A DNA stretch of 64,000 nucleotides from RGIG3159 sp034927685 (GCA_034927685.1 JAYFPO010000014.1:62001-126000), one strand, 5' to 3'. Counted from the stretch's first letter, positions 39,831-49,068 are shown. The notes: generated by a model from the letters alone, not told the origin. Translations and numbers: made by a program.

Positions 39831-40835
39831 ATGATTGTGATTTTGAAACCCCACACGCCTGAAGAACGCGTTGCCCATCTGATTCAGTGGCTTTCCAGCC
39901 TGGGCCTTGGCACCCACGTCTCCGTTGGCGAATACCAGACTGTCATTGGCCTGATCGGCGACACCAGCAAGATCGATCTGGATCTGCTGGAGAGCCTGGA
40001 CATTGTGGAGGCCGCCAAGCGGGTCTCCGACCCCTATAAGCTCTGCAACCGGAAGTTTCACCCGGAAGATACCGTCCTGGAGATCGGCGGCGCGACGCTG
40101 GGCGGCGGCCATTTCGCGTTGATCGCCGGGCCTTGCTCCGTGGAGTCGGAGGAGCAGATCATCGGCGTTGCCAGGCAGGTCAAGGCCGCCGGTGCGACGC
40201 TGCTGCGGGGCGGTGCGTTTAAGCCCAGGACCTCGCCCTACGCCTTCCAGGGCATGGGCAGCGAAGGCATCCGCCTGCTGCTGGAGGCAAAAAAGGAGAC
40301 CGGTCTGCCCATCGTCACCGAGCTGATGGACGGCTCCGAGCTCCCGCTCTTCGACGAGGTGGACGTCATCCAGATCGGCACGCGCAATATGCAGAATTTC
40401 GAGCTGCTAAAGGAGCTGGGCAAGCTCCGCAAGCCCGTTCTCCTGAAGCGCGGCATGGCCAATACGCTGAAGGAACTTCTCATGAGCGCCGAATATATCA
40501 TGGCAGAGGGAAACGAGCAGGTCATCCTGTGCGAGCGCGGCATCCGCACCTTTGAGACCGCCACGCGGAACACGCTGGACCTCTCCTGCGTGCCGCTGCT
40601 CCACGAAATGAGCCATTTGCCCGTGGTGGTGGACCCCAGCCACGCCACCGGCCTGTCCCAGCTCGTGCCCGCCATGTCCTACGCCGCGACGGCGGCGGGA
40701 GCCGACGGCTTGATGATCGAAGTCCACAACGACCCGCTCCACGCCCTGTGCGACGGCGCGCAGTCCCTGACGCCGGCGCAGTTCGAGGCGGTTGCCGACA
40801 AGTGCCGGGCGATTCGCGAGGTGACAGGCAAATGA
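39831..40835 (+). CDS. aroF: DAHP synthase (3-deoxy-7-phosphoheptulonate synthase)
   Basis: A 334-residue type I-beta DAHP synthase: an N-terminal ferredoxin-like regulatory domain (residues 1-70) and the KDO8P/DAHP barrel with LIAGPCSVES, LLRGGAFKPRTSPYAFQG, IGTRNMQNF, LKRGM and VDPSHATG (metal and PEP sites). It condenses PEP and erythrose-4-phosphate, the first step of the aromatic pathway. It is the first structural gene after the Phe/Tyr attenuator; GAGGAG is the ribosome site. The ATGA overlap couples it to tyrA. Confidence 0.95.
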   Translation: MIVILKPHTPEERVAHLIQWLSSLGLGTHVSVGEYQTVIGLIGDTSKIDLDLLESLDIVEAAKRVSDPYKLCNRKFHPEDTVLEIGGATLGGGHFALIAGPCSVESEEQIIGVARQVKAAGATLLRGGAFKPRTSPYAFQGMGSEGIRLLLEAKKETGLPIVTELMDGSELPLFDEVDVIQIGTRNMQNFELLKELGKLRKPVLLKRGMANTLKELLMSAEYIMAEGNEQVILCERGIRTFETATRNTLDLSCVPLLHEMSHLPVVVDPSHATGLSQLVPAMSYAATAAGADGLMIEVHNDPLHALCDGAQSLTPAQFEAVADKCRAIREVTGK

Positions 40836-41668
40836 ACGTTGGGATTGTTGGTCTCGGCCTCATCGGCGGCTCGCTCGTGAAGGCGTTTCACGCTGCTGGT
40901 CGGGACCGCGTGCTGGCCTTTGATCGGGAGGAGACGGTTTTATCCTTCGCGCTGCTGTCCGAGGTGGTGGACGGTGTGCTGGATGAGACGACCGTATCCC
41001 AATGCGACCTGCTTCTGATCGCGCTCTACCCCCAGACTGCCATCGACTGCCTGCAAGCCATGGCGCCCCACATTGCCAAAACCGCCGTGGTGCTGGACTG
41101 CTGCGGCGTCAAGCGGTCGGTCTGCGCGGCGGGCTTCGCCCTGGCAGAGCAGTACGGCTTCACCTTCGTGGGCGGGCACCCCATGGCGGGGACGCACAAT
41201 TCCGGCTTCAAATACGCCAAAGAGACCCTGTTCCGCGGCGCGCCCATGGTACTGGTGCCGCCTACCTTCGATAATATCGAGCTGCTGAGCCGCATCAAGG
41301 AGATGCTGGCCCCCGTGGGCTTCGGCAAGTTCTCCGTCACGACGGCGGAGCGCCACGACGAGACGATCGCCTTTACCTCCCAGATGGCCCATCTGGTCTC
41401 GAGCGCCTATATCAAAAGCCCTGCGGCGGCGCGGCACAAGGGCTTTTCCGCCGGGAGCTACAAGGATATGACCCGGGTGGCCTGGCTGAATCCGGCCATG
41501 TGGACCGACTTGTTTTTGGAAAATCGGGACAACCTGCTCACGGAGCTGGACTGTCTGACCGCCTGCCTCGGTGCCTACCGGGACGCGCTGGCACGGGGCG
41601 ACGGCGAAGTGCTGGAGCAACTGCTGGAGGAAGGAAGACGGCGTAAGGAGGAGGTGGATGGGCGTTGA
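40832..41668 (+). CDS. tyrA: Prephenate dehydrogenase
   Basis: A 278-residue NAD(P)-linked dehydrogenase with the Rossmann motif VGIVGLGLIGGSLVKAF, the catalytic His region VGGHPMAGTHNSG, and QMAHLVSSAY and GFSAGSYKDMTRVA in the helical domain. It lacks fused mutase or ACT domains. It turns prephenate into 4-hydroxyphenylpyruvate for tyrosine. It starts at an ATG overlapping the aroF stop (AATGA) and overlaps aroB by 4 bp. Confidence 0.93.
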   Translation: MNVGIVGLGLIGGSLVKAFHAAGRDRVLAFDREETVLSFALLSEVVDGVLDETTVSQCDLLLIALYPQTAIDCLQAMAPHIAKTAVVLDCCGVKRSVCAAGFALAEQYGFTFVGGHPMAGTHNSGFKYAKETLFRGAPMVLVPPTFDNIELLSRIKEMLAPVGFGKFSVTTAERHDETIAFTSQMAHLVSSAYIKSPAAARHKGFSAGSYKDMTRVAWLNPAMWTDLFLENRDNLLTELDCLTACLGAYRDALARGDGEVLEQLLEEGRRRKEEVDGR

Positions 41669-42723
41669 ATACCATCCATGTGTCCGCGTCCAGAGACTAC
41701 GACGTTTTCGTGGGCAGGGGTCTGCTGGGCGAGGCCGGCGCACGCGTCGCCGCCGTGATTCCGCCGTGCAGGGCCGCCATTCTGACCGACGATACCGTGG
41801 ACGCGCTCTATGGCGCGGCGCTGACCCGCTCCCTGCAAGGCGCCGGCTATGAAGTCTTGAAATTTGTATTTCCGCACGGCGAGGCCTCCAAATGCCTCTC
41901 GGTCTTCGGCGCGGCGCTGAACTTTTTGGCCGAACATCAATTCAGCCGCACCGATCTGGTCGTCGCGCTGGGCGGCGGCGTCGTCGGCGACCTCGCGGGC
42001 TTCGTGGCGGCGGTCTATCTGCGCGGCATTCCCTACGTCCAGATTCCCACCACCCTGCTCGCGGCGGTGGACTCCTCCGTCGGCGGCAAGACCGCCGTGG
42101 ACCTCGCCGCCGGAAAAAATCTGGCTGGGTGCTTCTATCAGCCGTCTCTGGTGCTCTGCGATCCGGACACGCTTGCCTCACTGCCGGAGCGCACATTCCG
42201 GGAAGGCTGCGCCGAGGTCATCAAATGCGGGGTGCTGCTCGGCGAGCCGCTGTTCTCCGCGCTGGAGCGCACACCGATTCAGGATCAGTTGGAGGACGTG
42301 ATTCGCGCCTGCATCTCCTACAAGCGGGATCTTGTGGAGGGCGACGAATTCGACCGTGGCGACCGCCAGCTTCTGAATCTGGGTCACACCATCGGCCATG
42401 CCGTGGAGGCCCAGAGCGGCTACCGGCTGTTCCACGGCGAGTGCGTGGCGATCGGCCTCGCCGCCGTCGCCCGGGCCGCCCACAAAATGGGCCTGTGCAG
42501 TGACGAGACCTGCGGCCGCATCCGCGCGCTGCTGGAACAAACCGGCCTGCCGACCGAGACGGCGTGCCCGGCGGACGCGCTGTTCGAGATCTGCCGCTCC
42601 GATAAGAAAATCGCAGCCGGGCGCATCCGGCTGGTGGTGCCGGAGGCCATCGGCGGCTGCACGCTCCGCCCCATGGCGCTGCCGGAGCTGCGCGACTGGA
42701 TTGAGAAAGGAATCAGGGCATGA
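41665..42723 (+). CDS. aroB: 3-dehydroquinate synthase
   Basis: A 352-residue enzyme. Characteristic motifs are FPHGEASKC, ALGGGVVGDLAGFVAAVYLRGI, STVGGKT-like VDSSVGGKTAVDL, NLGHTIGHAVE and the downstream HGECVAIGL zinc-site region. It cyclises DAHP using NAD and a divalent metal. The start is a TTG in a TTGA overlap with the tyrA stop, supported by the AGGAGG site at 41646-41651 and the lack of any ATG in frame. Confidence 0.95.
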   Translation: MNTIHVSASRDYDVFVGRGLLGEAGARVAAVIPPCRAAILTDDTVDALYGAALTRSLQGAGYEVLKFVFPHGEASKCLSVFGAALNFLAEHQFSRTDLVVALGGGVVGDLAGFVAAVYLRGIPYVQIPTTLLAAVDSSVGGKTAVDLAAGKNLAGCFYQPSLVLCDPDTLASLPERTFREGCAEVIKCGVLLGEPLFSALERTPIQDQLEDVIRACISYKRDLVEGDEFDRGDRQLLNLGHTIGHAVEAQSGYRLFHGECVAIGLAAVARAAHKMGLCSDETCGRIRALLEQTGLPTETACPADALFEICRSDKKIAAGRIRLVVPEAIGGCTLRPMALPELRDWIEKGIRA

Positions 42724-43970
42724 ACCAAACGCTCTTTCCCGGAAGGCTTCACGGCACGGCGGCGGCAATCCCCTCCAAGTCCCAGGCCCACCGGCTGCTG
42801 CTCTGCGCCGCGTTGGCGGGCGCGCCGTCGGAACTGTCCTGCGGGGGCATGTCGGAGGACATCGCGGCCACCGTGGACTGCCTCCGCGCCATGGGCGCGG
42901 AGATCACGCGGCGCGGCGATCGGATCGCCGTCCGGCCGATCCAGCCGGTGCGTGCCGCCTGCGTCCTGCCCTGCCGAGAAAGCGGCTCCACGCTTCGATT
43001 TTTGCTGCCGGTGGTCGGGGCGCTGGGCCTGACGGGCCATTTTCAAATGGAGGGGCGGCTGCCCGAGCGTCCCATGGGTCCGCTGACCGACGCCTTGACC
43101 GCCCACGGCATGGAAATCCGGCGGGACGGCGACCGTCTGTGCTTTCGCGGCCGGCTTTTGCCGGGCCGTTACGAACTGCCGGGCGATATCTCCTCTCAGT
43201 ACCTGACGGGGCTGCTCTTCGCCCTCCCGCTCCTGCCCGGCGACAGCACCCTGCGCATTACCACGCCCCTGCAATCCAAAGGCTATCTGCAGATGACCCT
43301 GGACACGCTGGCCCAATGCGGAATTCTTCTGGCGGAGACCGGGGAGGGCTTCCGTGTGCCCGGCGGCCAGCGTCCCCGGATCCCCGATGGCTGCCGGGTG
43401 GAGGGCGACTGGTCCAACGCCGCCTTTTTCCTCTGCGCCGGGGCGATTTCCGGCCCCGTCGCCGTCACCGGCCTGCGCCCGGACTCCGCACAGGGCGACC
43501 GGGCGATTCTGGAGCTTTTGCGGCGCTTCGGGGCGAAGGTGGAAACAGCCCCGAACCGCGTCGCCGTCTCTCCCGGGCCTCTCCACGGCATTTTCATCGA
43601 CGCCGGGGAAATTCCCGATCTGATTCCTGCCCTCGCCGCCGTAGCCGCCGCCGCCGACGGGGAGACTGTCGTCACAAACGCCGGACGGCTGCGGCTCAAG
43701 GAGTCCGACCGGCTCGCCGCCATCGCCGCCCTGCTGCGCAATCTGGGCGGCAGCGTGATCGAGCGGCCAGACGGCCTGGTCATCCGGGGCGGCGCACCCC
43801 TGGTAGGCGGCACGGCGGATTCCCGCGGCGACCACCGCATTGCCATGGCGGCGGCGGTGTGCAGTCTGCTCTGCCAAGGCAGCGTCACCGTGACCGGCGC
43901 GGAATGCGTCAAAAAATCCGATCCCGATTTTTGGAGCGACTTTCTGTCGCTCAGACAGGAGGCAACCTAA
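42720..43970 (+). CDS. aroA: EPSP synthase (3-phosphoshikimate 1-carboxyvinyltransferase)
   Basis: A 416-residue two-domain enzyme, close to the usual 425-430. Motifs: IPSKSQAHRLLLCAALA (PEP/S3P site; the common PGSKS is PSKS here), CRESGSTLRFLLPV, DISSQYLTGLL, and the C-terminal RLRLKESDRLAAIA and GDHRIAMA. It joins PEP to shikimate-3-phosphate. Overlap of 4 bp with aroB (ATGA). Confidence 0.95.
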   Translation: MNQTLFPGRLHGTAAAIPSKSQAHRLLLCAALAGAPSELSCGGMSEDIAATVDCLRAMGAEITRRGDRIAVRPIQPVRAACVLPCRESGSTLRFLLPVVGALGLTGHFQMEGRLPERPMGPLTDALTAHGMEIRRDGDRLCFRGRLLPGRYELPGDISSQYLTGLLFALPLLPGDSTLRITTPLQSKGYLQMTLDTLAQCGILLAETGEGFRVPGGQRPRIPDGCRVEGDWSNAAFFLCAGAISGPVAVTGLRPDSAQGDRAILELLRRFGAKVETAPNRVAVSPGPLHGIFIDAGEIPDLIPALAAVAAAADGETVVTNAGRLRLKESDRLAAIAALLRNLGGSVIERPDGLVIRGGAPLVGGTADSRGDHRIAMAAAVCSLLCQGSVTVTGAECVKKSDPDFWSDFLSLRQEAT

Positions 43971-45068
43971 ATGGGCAGCATGTATGGCGAAAGCCTGCGT
44001 CTCTCCCTCTTCGGCCAGTCCCATTCGGAGGCCGTCGGTATGACCCTGGACGGCCTGCCCGCGGGCTTTCCCCTTGACCTGGCGGCGCTGCAGGCCTTTC
44101 TGACGCGCCGCGCCCCGGGCCGGAATCTCTATTCCACGGCCCGCCGGGAGGCCGACGAGCCGGAATTTCTCGGCGGATTGGTGGGAAATGTCACCTGCGG
44201 CGCGCCCTTGACGGCGATTCTTCGCAACACGAACCGCCATTCCCCGGACTACGACCAGTTTCGGGATATCCCACGCCCGGCCCACGCCGACTTTGCGGCA
44301 AACGTCAAATTCGGCGGCTTTCAGGACGTGGCGGGCGGCGGCCATTTTTCCGCCCGGCTGACCGCGCCCCTCTGCGCGGCGGGCGGCGTCTGCCTGCAAA
44401 TCCTCCGGAGCCGCGGCATTTTGGTTCTGGCCCATATCGCCTCCATCGGGTCCGTGGAGGACGCGCCCTTCGACCCCATGTCCCCTTCGCTCCCGGCGGG
44501 TGCGGACCCGGACTTCCCGGTGCTGGAAGACGCGCGCGGCAAAGCCATGCGGGAGGAAGTCGCCGCTGCGAAGGCGGAGGGAGACTCCGTCGGCGGCGTG
44601 GTCGAATGCGCCGTCGTCGGTGCGCCCGCCGGCCTCGGCGACCCGATCTTCGACGGCATGGAAAACCGGCTCGCGTGCATTCTCTTCGGTATTCCGGCCC
44701 TCAAGGGCCTCGAATTCGGCAGCGGCTTTGCCGGCTCCGCCCTGCGGGGCAGCGAAAATAACGACCCCTTCCGCATGGAAGGCGAGACCGTTCGGACGGA
44801 GACAAACCGCCACGGCGGCATTCTCGGCGGCATCACCTCCGGTATGCCCATTTTGTTCCGCGCGGCCTTCAAGCCCACGCCCTCCATTGCGCGGACGCAG
44901 AAGAGTGTCAGCCTTTCCGAAAAAGCCGACCGGCCGCTCGAAATCCAGGGCCGCCATGACCCCTGTATTGTCCCCCGCGCCGTGCCCTGCGTCGAGGCGG
45001 CGACCGCGGTCGCCGTGCTGGACGCCCTGCTCTGCCACAAAAAAGACGCCATATTTTGGGAGGAATAA
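43971..45068 (+). CDS. aroC: Chorismate synthase
   Basis: A 365-residue FMN-dependent enzyme. It begins MGSMYGESLRLSLFGQSHSE (signature 1 GQSHSEAVG) and contains RPAHADF, the GGGHFSARLTAP segment and GRHDPCIVPRAVP near the C-terminus. It eliminates phosphate from EPSP to give chorismate. It directly follows aroA and precedes pheA by 3 bp. Confidence 0.96.
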   Translation: MGSMYGESLRLSLFGQSHSEAVGMTLDGLPAGFPLDLAALQAFLTRRAPGRNLYSTARREADEPEFLGGLVGNVTCGAPLTAILRNTNRHSPDYDQFRDIPRPAHADFAANVKFGGFQDVAGGGHFSARLTAPLCAAGGVCLQILRSRGILVLAHIASIGSVEDAPFDPMSPSLPAGADPDFPVLEDARGKAMREEVAAAKAEGDSVGGVVECAVVGAPAGLGDPIFDGMENRLACILFGIPALKGLEFGSGFAGSALRGSENNDPFRMEGETVRTETNRHGGILGGITSGMPILFRAAFKPTPSIARTQKSVSLSEKADRPLEIQGRHDPCIVPRAVPCVEAATAVAVLDALLCHKKDAIFWEE

Positions 45069-45071
45069 CGC

Positions 45072-46214
45072 ATGAATCTGGAAGAACTCAGGAAAAAGAT
45101 CGACGAGGCCGACAGCGCGCTGATCGGGGCCTTCTGCGACCGGATGTCCGCCGCAGCCGCCATTGCCGCCTATAAGAAGGAGCACGGCCTGCCCGTGTCG
45201 GACCCCGCCCGGGAGCGGGAAAAGCTGCGCGCGGTCTGCGAGGAGGCCGGGACGGAGATGCAGGACTACGTCTCCGTCCTCTACGCCCTGCTTTTTGAGC
45301 TGAGCCGGGCCTATCAGGGCCGGCTGCTGGGCGAGAGCGCGGAACTTCCCGAAAGAATTGGCCGTGCCATCGCCCAGACGCCCCAGCTCTTCCCTCCCAA
45401 AGCGCAGGTAGCCTGCCAGGGCGTGGAGGGGGCCTATTCCCAGACCGCCTGCGAGCGGCTGTTCCGGATGCCGTCCATCTCCTACGTTTCCTCCTTTGAG
45501 GCGGTATTCTCCGCCATTGAGAGCGGTCTGTGCCAGTATGGCGTGATTCCGCTGGAAAACAGCACCGCCGGCTCTGTCAACATGGTCTACGACCTCATGC
45601 TGCGCCACAACTTCTATATCACCCGCAGCGTCCGCGTTAAAATTTCCCACAATCTGCTGGCCCCCGAGGGCGTAACGCTCGGGGAAGTCCGGGAAATATT
45701 CTCCCATGAGCAGGCCATCAGCCAGTGTTCCGACTTTCTCGCCACCCTGCCCGGCGTGACCGTCACCCGCTGCGCCAACACCGCCGCCGCCGCCAAGCTG
45801 GTTTCCGAGTCCGGCCGCCGCGACGCGGCCGCGCTCAGCTCCCGGGCCTGCGCGGAACTCTATCACCTCTGCTGCCTGTGCGGCGACGTGCAGAATCAGG
45901 GCAACAACTACACCCGCTTCATCTGCATCTCCCGCAATCTGGAGATCTTTCCCGGCGCGGACCGGACCAGCATCATGATGGTTCTGCCGCACCGGACCGG
46001 TTCGCTCTATAAGGTGCTGGCGCGCTTCTACGCCCTCGGGATCAACCTCAACAAGCTGGAGAGCCGCCCGATCCCAGACCGGGACTTTGAGTTTATGTTC
46101 TACTTTGATCTGGACACCTCGGTCTATTCGCCGGAGTTTCGCCAGCTCATGGGCGAGCTGCAGACGATCAGCGAGGAATTCACCTATCTGGGCAGCTACC
46201 AGGAGGTGATCTGA
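45072..46214 (+). CDS. pheA: Bifunctional chorismate mutase/prephenate dehydratase
   Basis: A 380-residue P-protein. Residues 1-90 form an AroQ-type chorismate mutase (LRKKIDEADSALIGAFCDRM, YKKEHGLPV). About 113-290 is prephenate dehydratase with VACQGVEGAYSQTACE, GVIPLENSTAGSVNMVYDL, SHEQAISQCSDFL and NNYTRFICI. About 300-380 is an ACT domain (GSLYKVLARFYALGINLNKLESRP), the known Phe feedback site including ESRP. It feeds phenylalanine and supplies prephenate for TyrA. Stop overlaps the next start in TGATG. Confidence 0.95.
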   Translation: MNLEELRKKIDEADSALIGAFCDRMSAAAAIAAYKKEHGLPVSDPAREREKLRAVCEEAGTEMQDYVSVLYALLFELSRAYQGRLLGESAELPERIGRAIAQTPQLFPPKAQVACQGVEGAYSQTACERLFRMPSISYVSSFEAVFSAIESGLCQYGVIPLENSTAGSVNMVYDLMLRHNFYITRSVRVKISHNLLAPEGVTLGEVREIFSHEQAISQCSDFLATLPGVTVTRCANTAAAAKLVSESGRRDAAALSSRACAELYHLCCLCGDVQNQGNNYTRFICISRNLEIFPGADRTSIMMVLPHRTGSLYKVLARFYALGINLNKLESRPIPDRDFEFMFYFDLDTSVYSPEFRQLMGELQTISEEFTYLGSYQEVI

Positions 46215-47434
46215 TGCCGCGCTGCGGGCTGCTGGGAAAAACGCTCGGGCACAGCTATTCTCCCGCCATCCACCGGCTGCTGGGCAGCTACTCCTACGAG
46301 CTCTTTGAAACGAGCGAGGCGTCGCTTGGTTCCTTTCTGAAAACCGGCCCCTTCGACGGCCTCAACGTCACAATCCCTTATAAAAAGGCAGTCCTGCCCT
46401 ACTGCGCGGCACTGTCCCCTGCGGCCCGGGCCATCGGCAGCGTCAACACCCTCCTCCGCCGCCCCGACGGCAGTCTCTACGGCGACAACACCGACTGGCG
46501 CGGCTTCCTCTACATGGTCTCCTGTCTCAGTCTGGACGCCGCGGGAAAAAAAGCGCTCGTGCTGGGCAGCGGCGGAGCCTCTCTTGCCGTGATTTACGCC
46601 CTCCGGCAGCTTTCTGCGCGGGAGATTGTGGTCATTTCCCGCACAGGAGCGAACAACTACGGCAATCTGGATCGCCACCGGGACGCGGACCTGATCGTCA
46701 ACACGACGCCCCTCGGGATGTACCCCCATAACGGCGCGCAGGCGCTGCATCCAGGCGACTTTCCGCGGTTGCGGGGCGTTCTGGACCTGGTCTACAACCC
46801 GGCCCGCACCGCCCTGCTGCTGGAGGCGGAGCGCCTCGGAATTCCCTGCCTCGGCGGACTTCCCATGCTGGTTTCCCAGGCCAAGGCCAGCGCGGAGCTG
46901 TTCACCGGCGCGGCCATCCCGGACGGGCGCGTGGAGGAAATCCGCTGCAGTCTGTCCCGCTCCATGGAGAACGTCGTCCTGATCGGAATGCCCGGCAGCG
47001 GCAAAACCGCCGTCGGCAGGGCCGTTGCCGCCGGGCTTGGCCGTCCCTTCGCGGACGCCGACGAGGCGCTGACGGTCCGGGCCGGAATGCCCATCCCGGA
47101 CTATTTCGCCAAATTTGGCGAGCCTGCCTTTCGGGATCTGGAGCACGCCGTCCTCGCCGAGCTGGGCAAGGCCTCCGGCACGGTGATCGCCACCGGCGGC
47201 GGCTGCGTCCTGCGGGAAGAAAACTACGATTCCCTGCACCAGAACGGCAAAATTTTCTGGCTTCGGCGGGATGTCTCCCTGCTGCCGCGAGACGGCCGCC
47301 CCCTGTCGCGGGGCGCGGACCTCGCCGCCATGTATGCGGCAAGAGCGCCGCGTTACGCCCGGTTTGCCGACGAAATCATCGAAAATTGCGCCGCGGTCGA
47401 GGATGCCGCGTACGCCGTCAAGGAGCGCTTATGA
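46214..47434 (+). CDS. aroE-aroK: Shikimate dehydrogenase-shikimate kinase fusion
   Basis: A 406-residue fusion. Residues 1-245 are AroE: LLGKTLGHSYSPAIHRLLGS, LNVTIPYKKAVLPYC (catalytic Lys), GDNTDWRGF and the NADP loop VLGSGGASLAV, then NTTPLGMYP. Residues about 250-406 are AroK: VLIGMPGSGKTAVGRAVA (P-loop), DADEAL, FAKFGEPAFRDLE and VIATGGGCVLRE. It reduces 3-dehydroshikimate and then phosphorylates shikimate. The fusion keeps two successive steps (steps 4 and 5) in one chain, an arrangement that occurs in some Clostridia. No separate aroE or aroK is nearby. Confidence 0.93.
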   Translation: MPRCGLLGKTLGHSYSPAIHRLLGSYSYELFETSEASLGSFLKTGPFDGLNVTIPYKKAVLPYCAALSPAARAIGSVNTLLRRPDGSLYGDNTDWRGFLYMVSCLSLDAAGKKALVLGSGGASLAVIYALRQLSAREIVVISRTGANNYGNLDRHRDADLIVNTTPLGMYPHNGAQALHPGDFPRLRGVLDLVYNPARTALLLEAERLGIPCLGGLPMLVSQAKASAELFTGAAIPDGRVEEIRCSLSRSMENVVLIGMPGSGKTAVGRAVAAGLGRPFADADEALTVRAGMPIPDYFAKFGEPAFRDLEHAVLAELGKASGTVIATGGGCVLREENYDSLHQNGKIFWLRRDVSLLPRDGRPLSRGADLAAMYAARAPRYARFADEIIENCAAVEDAAYAVKERL

Positions 47435-47880
47435 TGAGAATTTTGATTATCAACGGTCCCAATCTGAACCTGCTGGGCCTGCGGGAGCCCGCGATCTACG
47501 GAAACCAAAGCTACGGCGACCTCTGCCGCCTGGTCGAAGACGCCTGTCGGGACTGCGGCGCGGACTGCGAAATCTACCAGTCCAACCACGAAGGGGATCT
47601 TGTGGACAAAATCCAGGCGGCCTACGGCAGCGCGGACGGCATTGTCATCAACCCCGCCGCCTATACGCACACCAGCGTCGCCATTCTGGACGCACTGAAG
47701 GCGGTTTCCATCCCCGCCGTGGAGGTGCACATTTCCGACGTGGACGCCCGTGAGCCGTTCCGCCAGATTTCCTATACCGGCATGGCCTGCCTCCATACCG
47801 TCAAGGGCCTTGGCCTGCCCGGCTACGCCGAGGCCATCCGCTATCTCAGCTGCTATCTGAAGGGGGAGAACCGTCCATGA
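47431..47880 (+). CDS. aroQ: Type II 3-dehydroquinate dehydratase
   Basis: A 149-residue flavodoxin-like dehydroquinase with ILIINGPNLNLLGLREP (catalytic Arg and loop Tyr in AIYG), QSNHEGDLVDKIQ, INPAAYTHTSVAI and VEVHISDVDAREPFR. It forms dodecamers and dehydrates 3-dehydroquinate. The ATG at 47431 (first of two) has AAGGAG upstream and overlaps the aroEK stop by 4 bp. Its late position after aroEK does not follow pathway order. Confidence 0.95.
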   Translation: MMRILIINGPNLNLLGLREPAIYGNQSYGDLCRLVEDACRDCGADCEIYQSNHEGDLVDKIQAAYGSADGIVINPAAYTHTSVAILDALKAVSIPAVEVHISDVDAREPFRQISYTGMACLHTVKGLGLPGYAEAIRYLSCYLKGENRP

Positions 47881-49064
47881 TTCCACAGAACATGATCGCC
47901 TACGGCCGGAATGAGTGCCTGATTCGCGCCATCGCCGCCGACGCCGCCAGACGGGCCGCCGAGCTTGGCCCCGAGCACGTCTACAACTTTACCATCGGCA
48001 ACCCCAGCGTCCCGGCGCCCGCCTGCGTCCGCGAGACCATCGAGGACCTGCTGCTGCACACGGACCCGGTGGAGCTTCACGGCTACACCCCCGCCCCCGG
48101 CGACTACGGGGTGCGCCGCGCCGTGGCGGAATACCTGAACCAGACCCACGGCATGGTCTACCCGGCCGAAGCCATCTACATGACCTCCGGCGCGGCGGCC
48201 TGCCTGGCCATCTGCCTGCGGGCGCTGCTGCTGCCCGGCGAGGAGGTCGTCACGCTGACGCCCTATTTCTCCGAGTACCGCGTCTACACCGAGGCCGCCG
48301 GCGGCGTCCTCCGCGAGGTCCCTTCGGACCCGGACACCTTCCAGATCGATCAAGCCGCCCTGCAATCCGCCGTCCATTCGAACACCAAGGTCATCCTGCT
48401 GAACTCTCCCAACAACCCCTCCGGCGTGGTGCTGCGGGAGGACTCCCTGCGGACGCTCTGCGACTTTTTGCGGGAAAAGGAGGCGGAATACGGACATTCC
48501 ATCTATTTGCTCTCCGACGAGCCTTACCGCGACCTCACCTACGACGGCGTGACGGTCCCCTATCTGCCAAAGCTCTACCGGGACACGCTCGTCTGCAACT
48601 CCTTCAGCAAGAGCCTGACCCTGCCCGGCGAGCGCATCGGCTTCATCGCCGTCTCCAATGAGATGCCGGATTACGAGGAGGTCAACGCCGCCGTCGGCGG
48701 CGCGGGCCGGGCGCTGGGCTATATCTGTGCCTCCAGCCTGTTCCAGCGGGTGGTCGCCCGCTGCCTGGGCAGGACGGCGGACACCTCCGTCTACCAGCAG
48801 AATCGCGACCTTCTTTACCATGCCCTGCCGGAGATGGGCTATCGCTGTGTCCGGCCCGACGGCGCGTTCTACCTCTTCGTCCGGACCCCGGAGCCGGACG
48901 CCGTCGCCTTTTGCCAACGGGCAAAGGAGTATGAGCTGTTTCTGGTCCCCGGCGACGACTTTGGCTGCCCCGGCTACGTCCGGCTGGCCTACTGCGTCGC
49001 CACCGACATGATCGCGCGGTCCCTGCCCGCCTTCCGCGCCCTCGCCGCCTCCTACGGGCTGTGA
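47877..49064 (+). CDS. Class I/II PLP aminotransferase (probable aromatic/aspartate type)
   Basis: A 395-residue fold-type I aminotransferase. YNFTIGNPSVPAP, LHGYTPAPGDYGVRRAVAEYL, the cofactor Asn and Asp in LLNSPNNPSG and LLSDEPYRDL, the Schiff-base lysine in SFSKSLTLPGERIG, and YVRLAYCVA (substrate carboxylate Arg). As the last gene of the aromatic operon (ATGA overlap with aroQ), it probably transaminates phenylpyruvate and 4-hydroxyphenylpyruvate, completing Phe and Tyr synthesis. Confidence 0.85.
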   Translation: MIPQNMIAYGRNECLIRAIAADAARRAAELGPEHVYNFTIGNPSVPAPACVRETIEDLLLHTDPVELHGYTPAPGDYGVRRAVAEYLNQTHGMVYPAEAIYMTSGAAACLAICLRALLLPGEEVVTLTPYFSEYRVYTEAAGGVLREVPSDPDTFQIDQAALQSAVHSNTKVILLNSPNNPSGVVLREDSLRTLCDFLREKEAEYGHSIYLLSDEPYRDLTYDGVTVPYLPKLYRDTLVCNSFSKSLTLPGERIGFIAVSNEMPDYEEVNAAVGGAGRALGYICASSLFQRVVARCLGRTADTSVYQQNRDLLYHALPEMGYRCVRPDGAFYLFVRTPEPDAVAFCQRAKEYELFLVPGDDFGCPGYVRLAYCVATDMIARSLPAFRALAASYGL

Positions 49065-49068
49065 GAAC

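Noticed and set aside
42420..45992. Open frame of 1190 codons on the minus strand
   Set aside because: It runs exactly antisense to aroA, aroC and pheA, whose motifs are complete. Long antisense frames are expected in GC-rich coding DNA, and the product has no domain.
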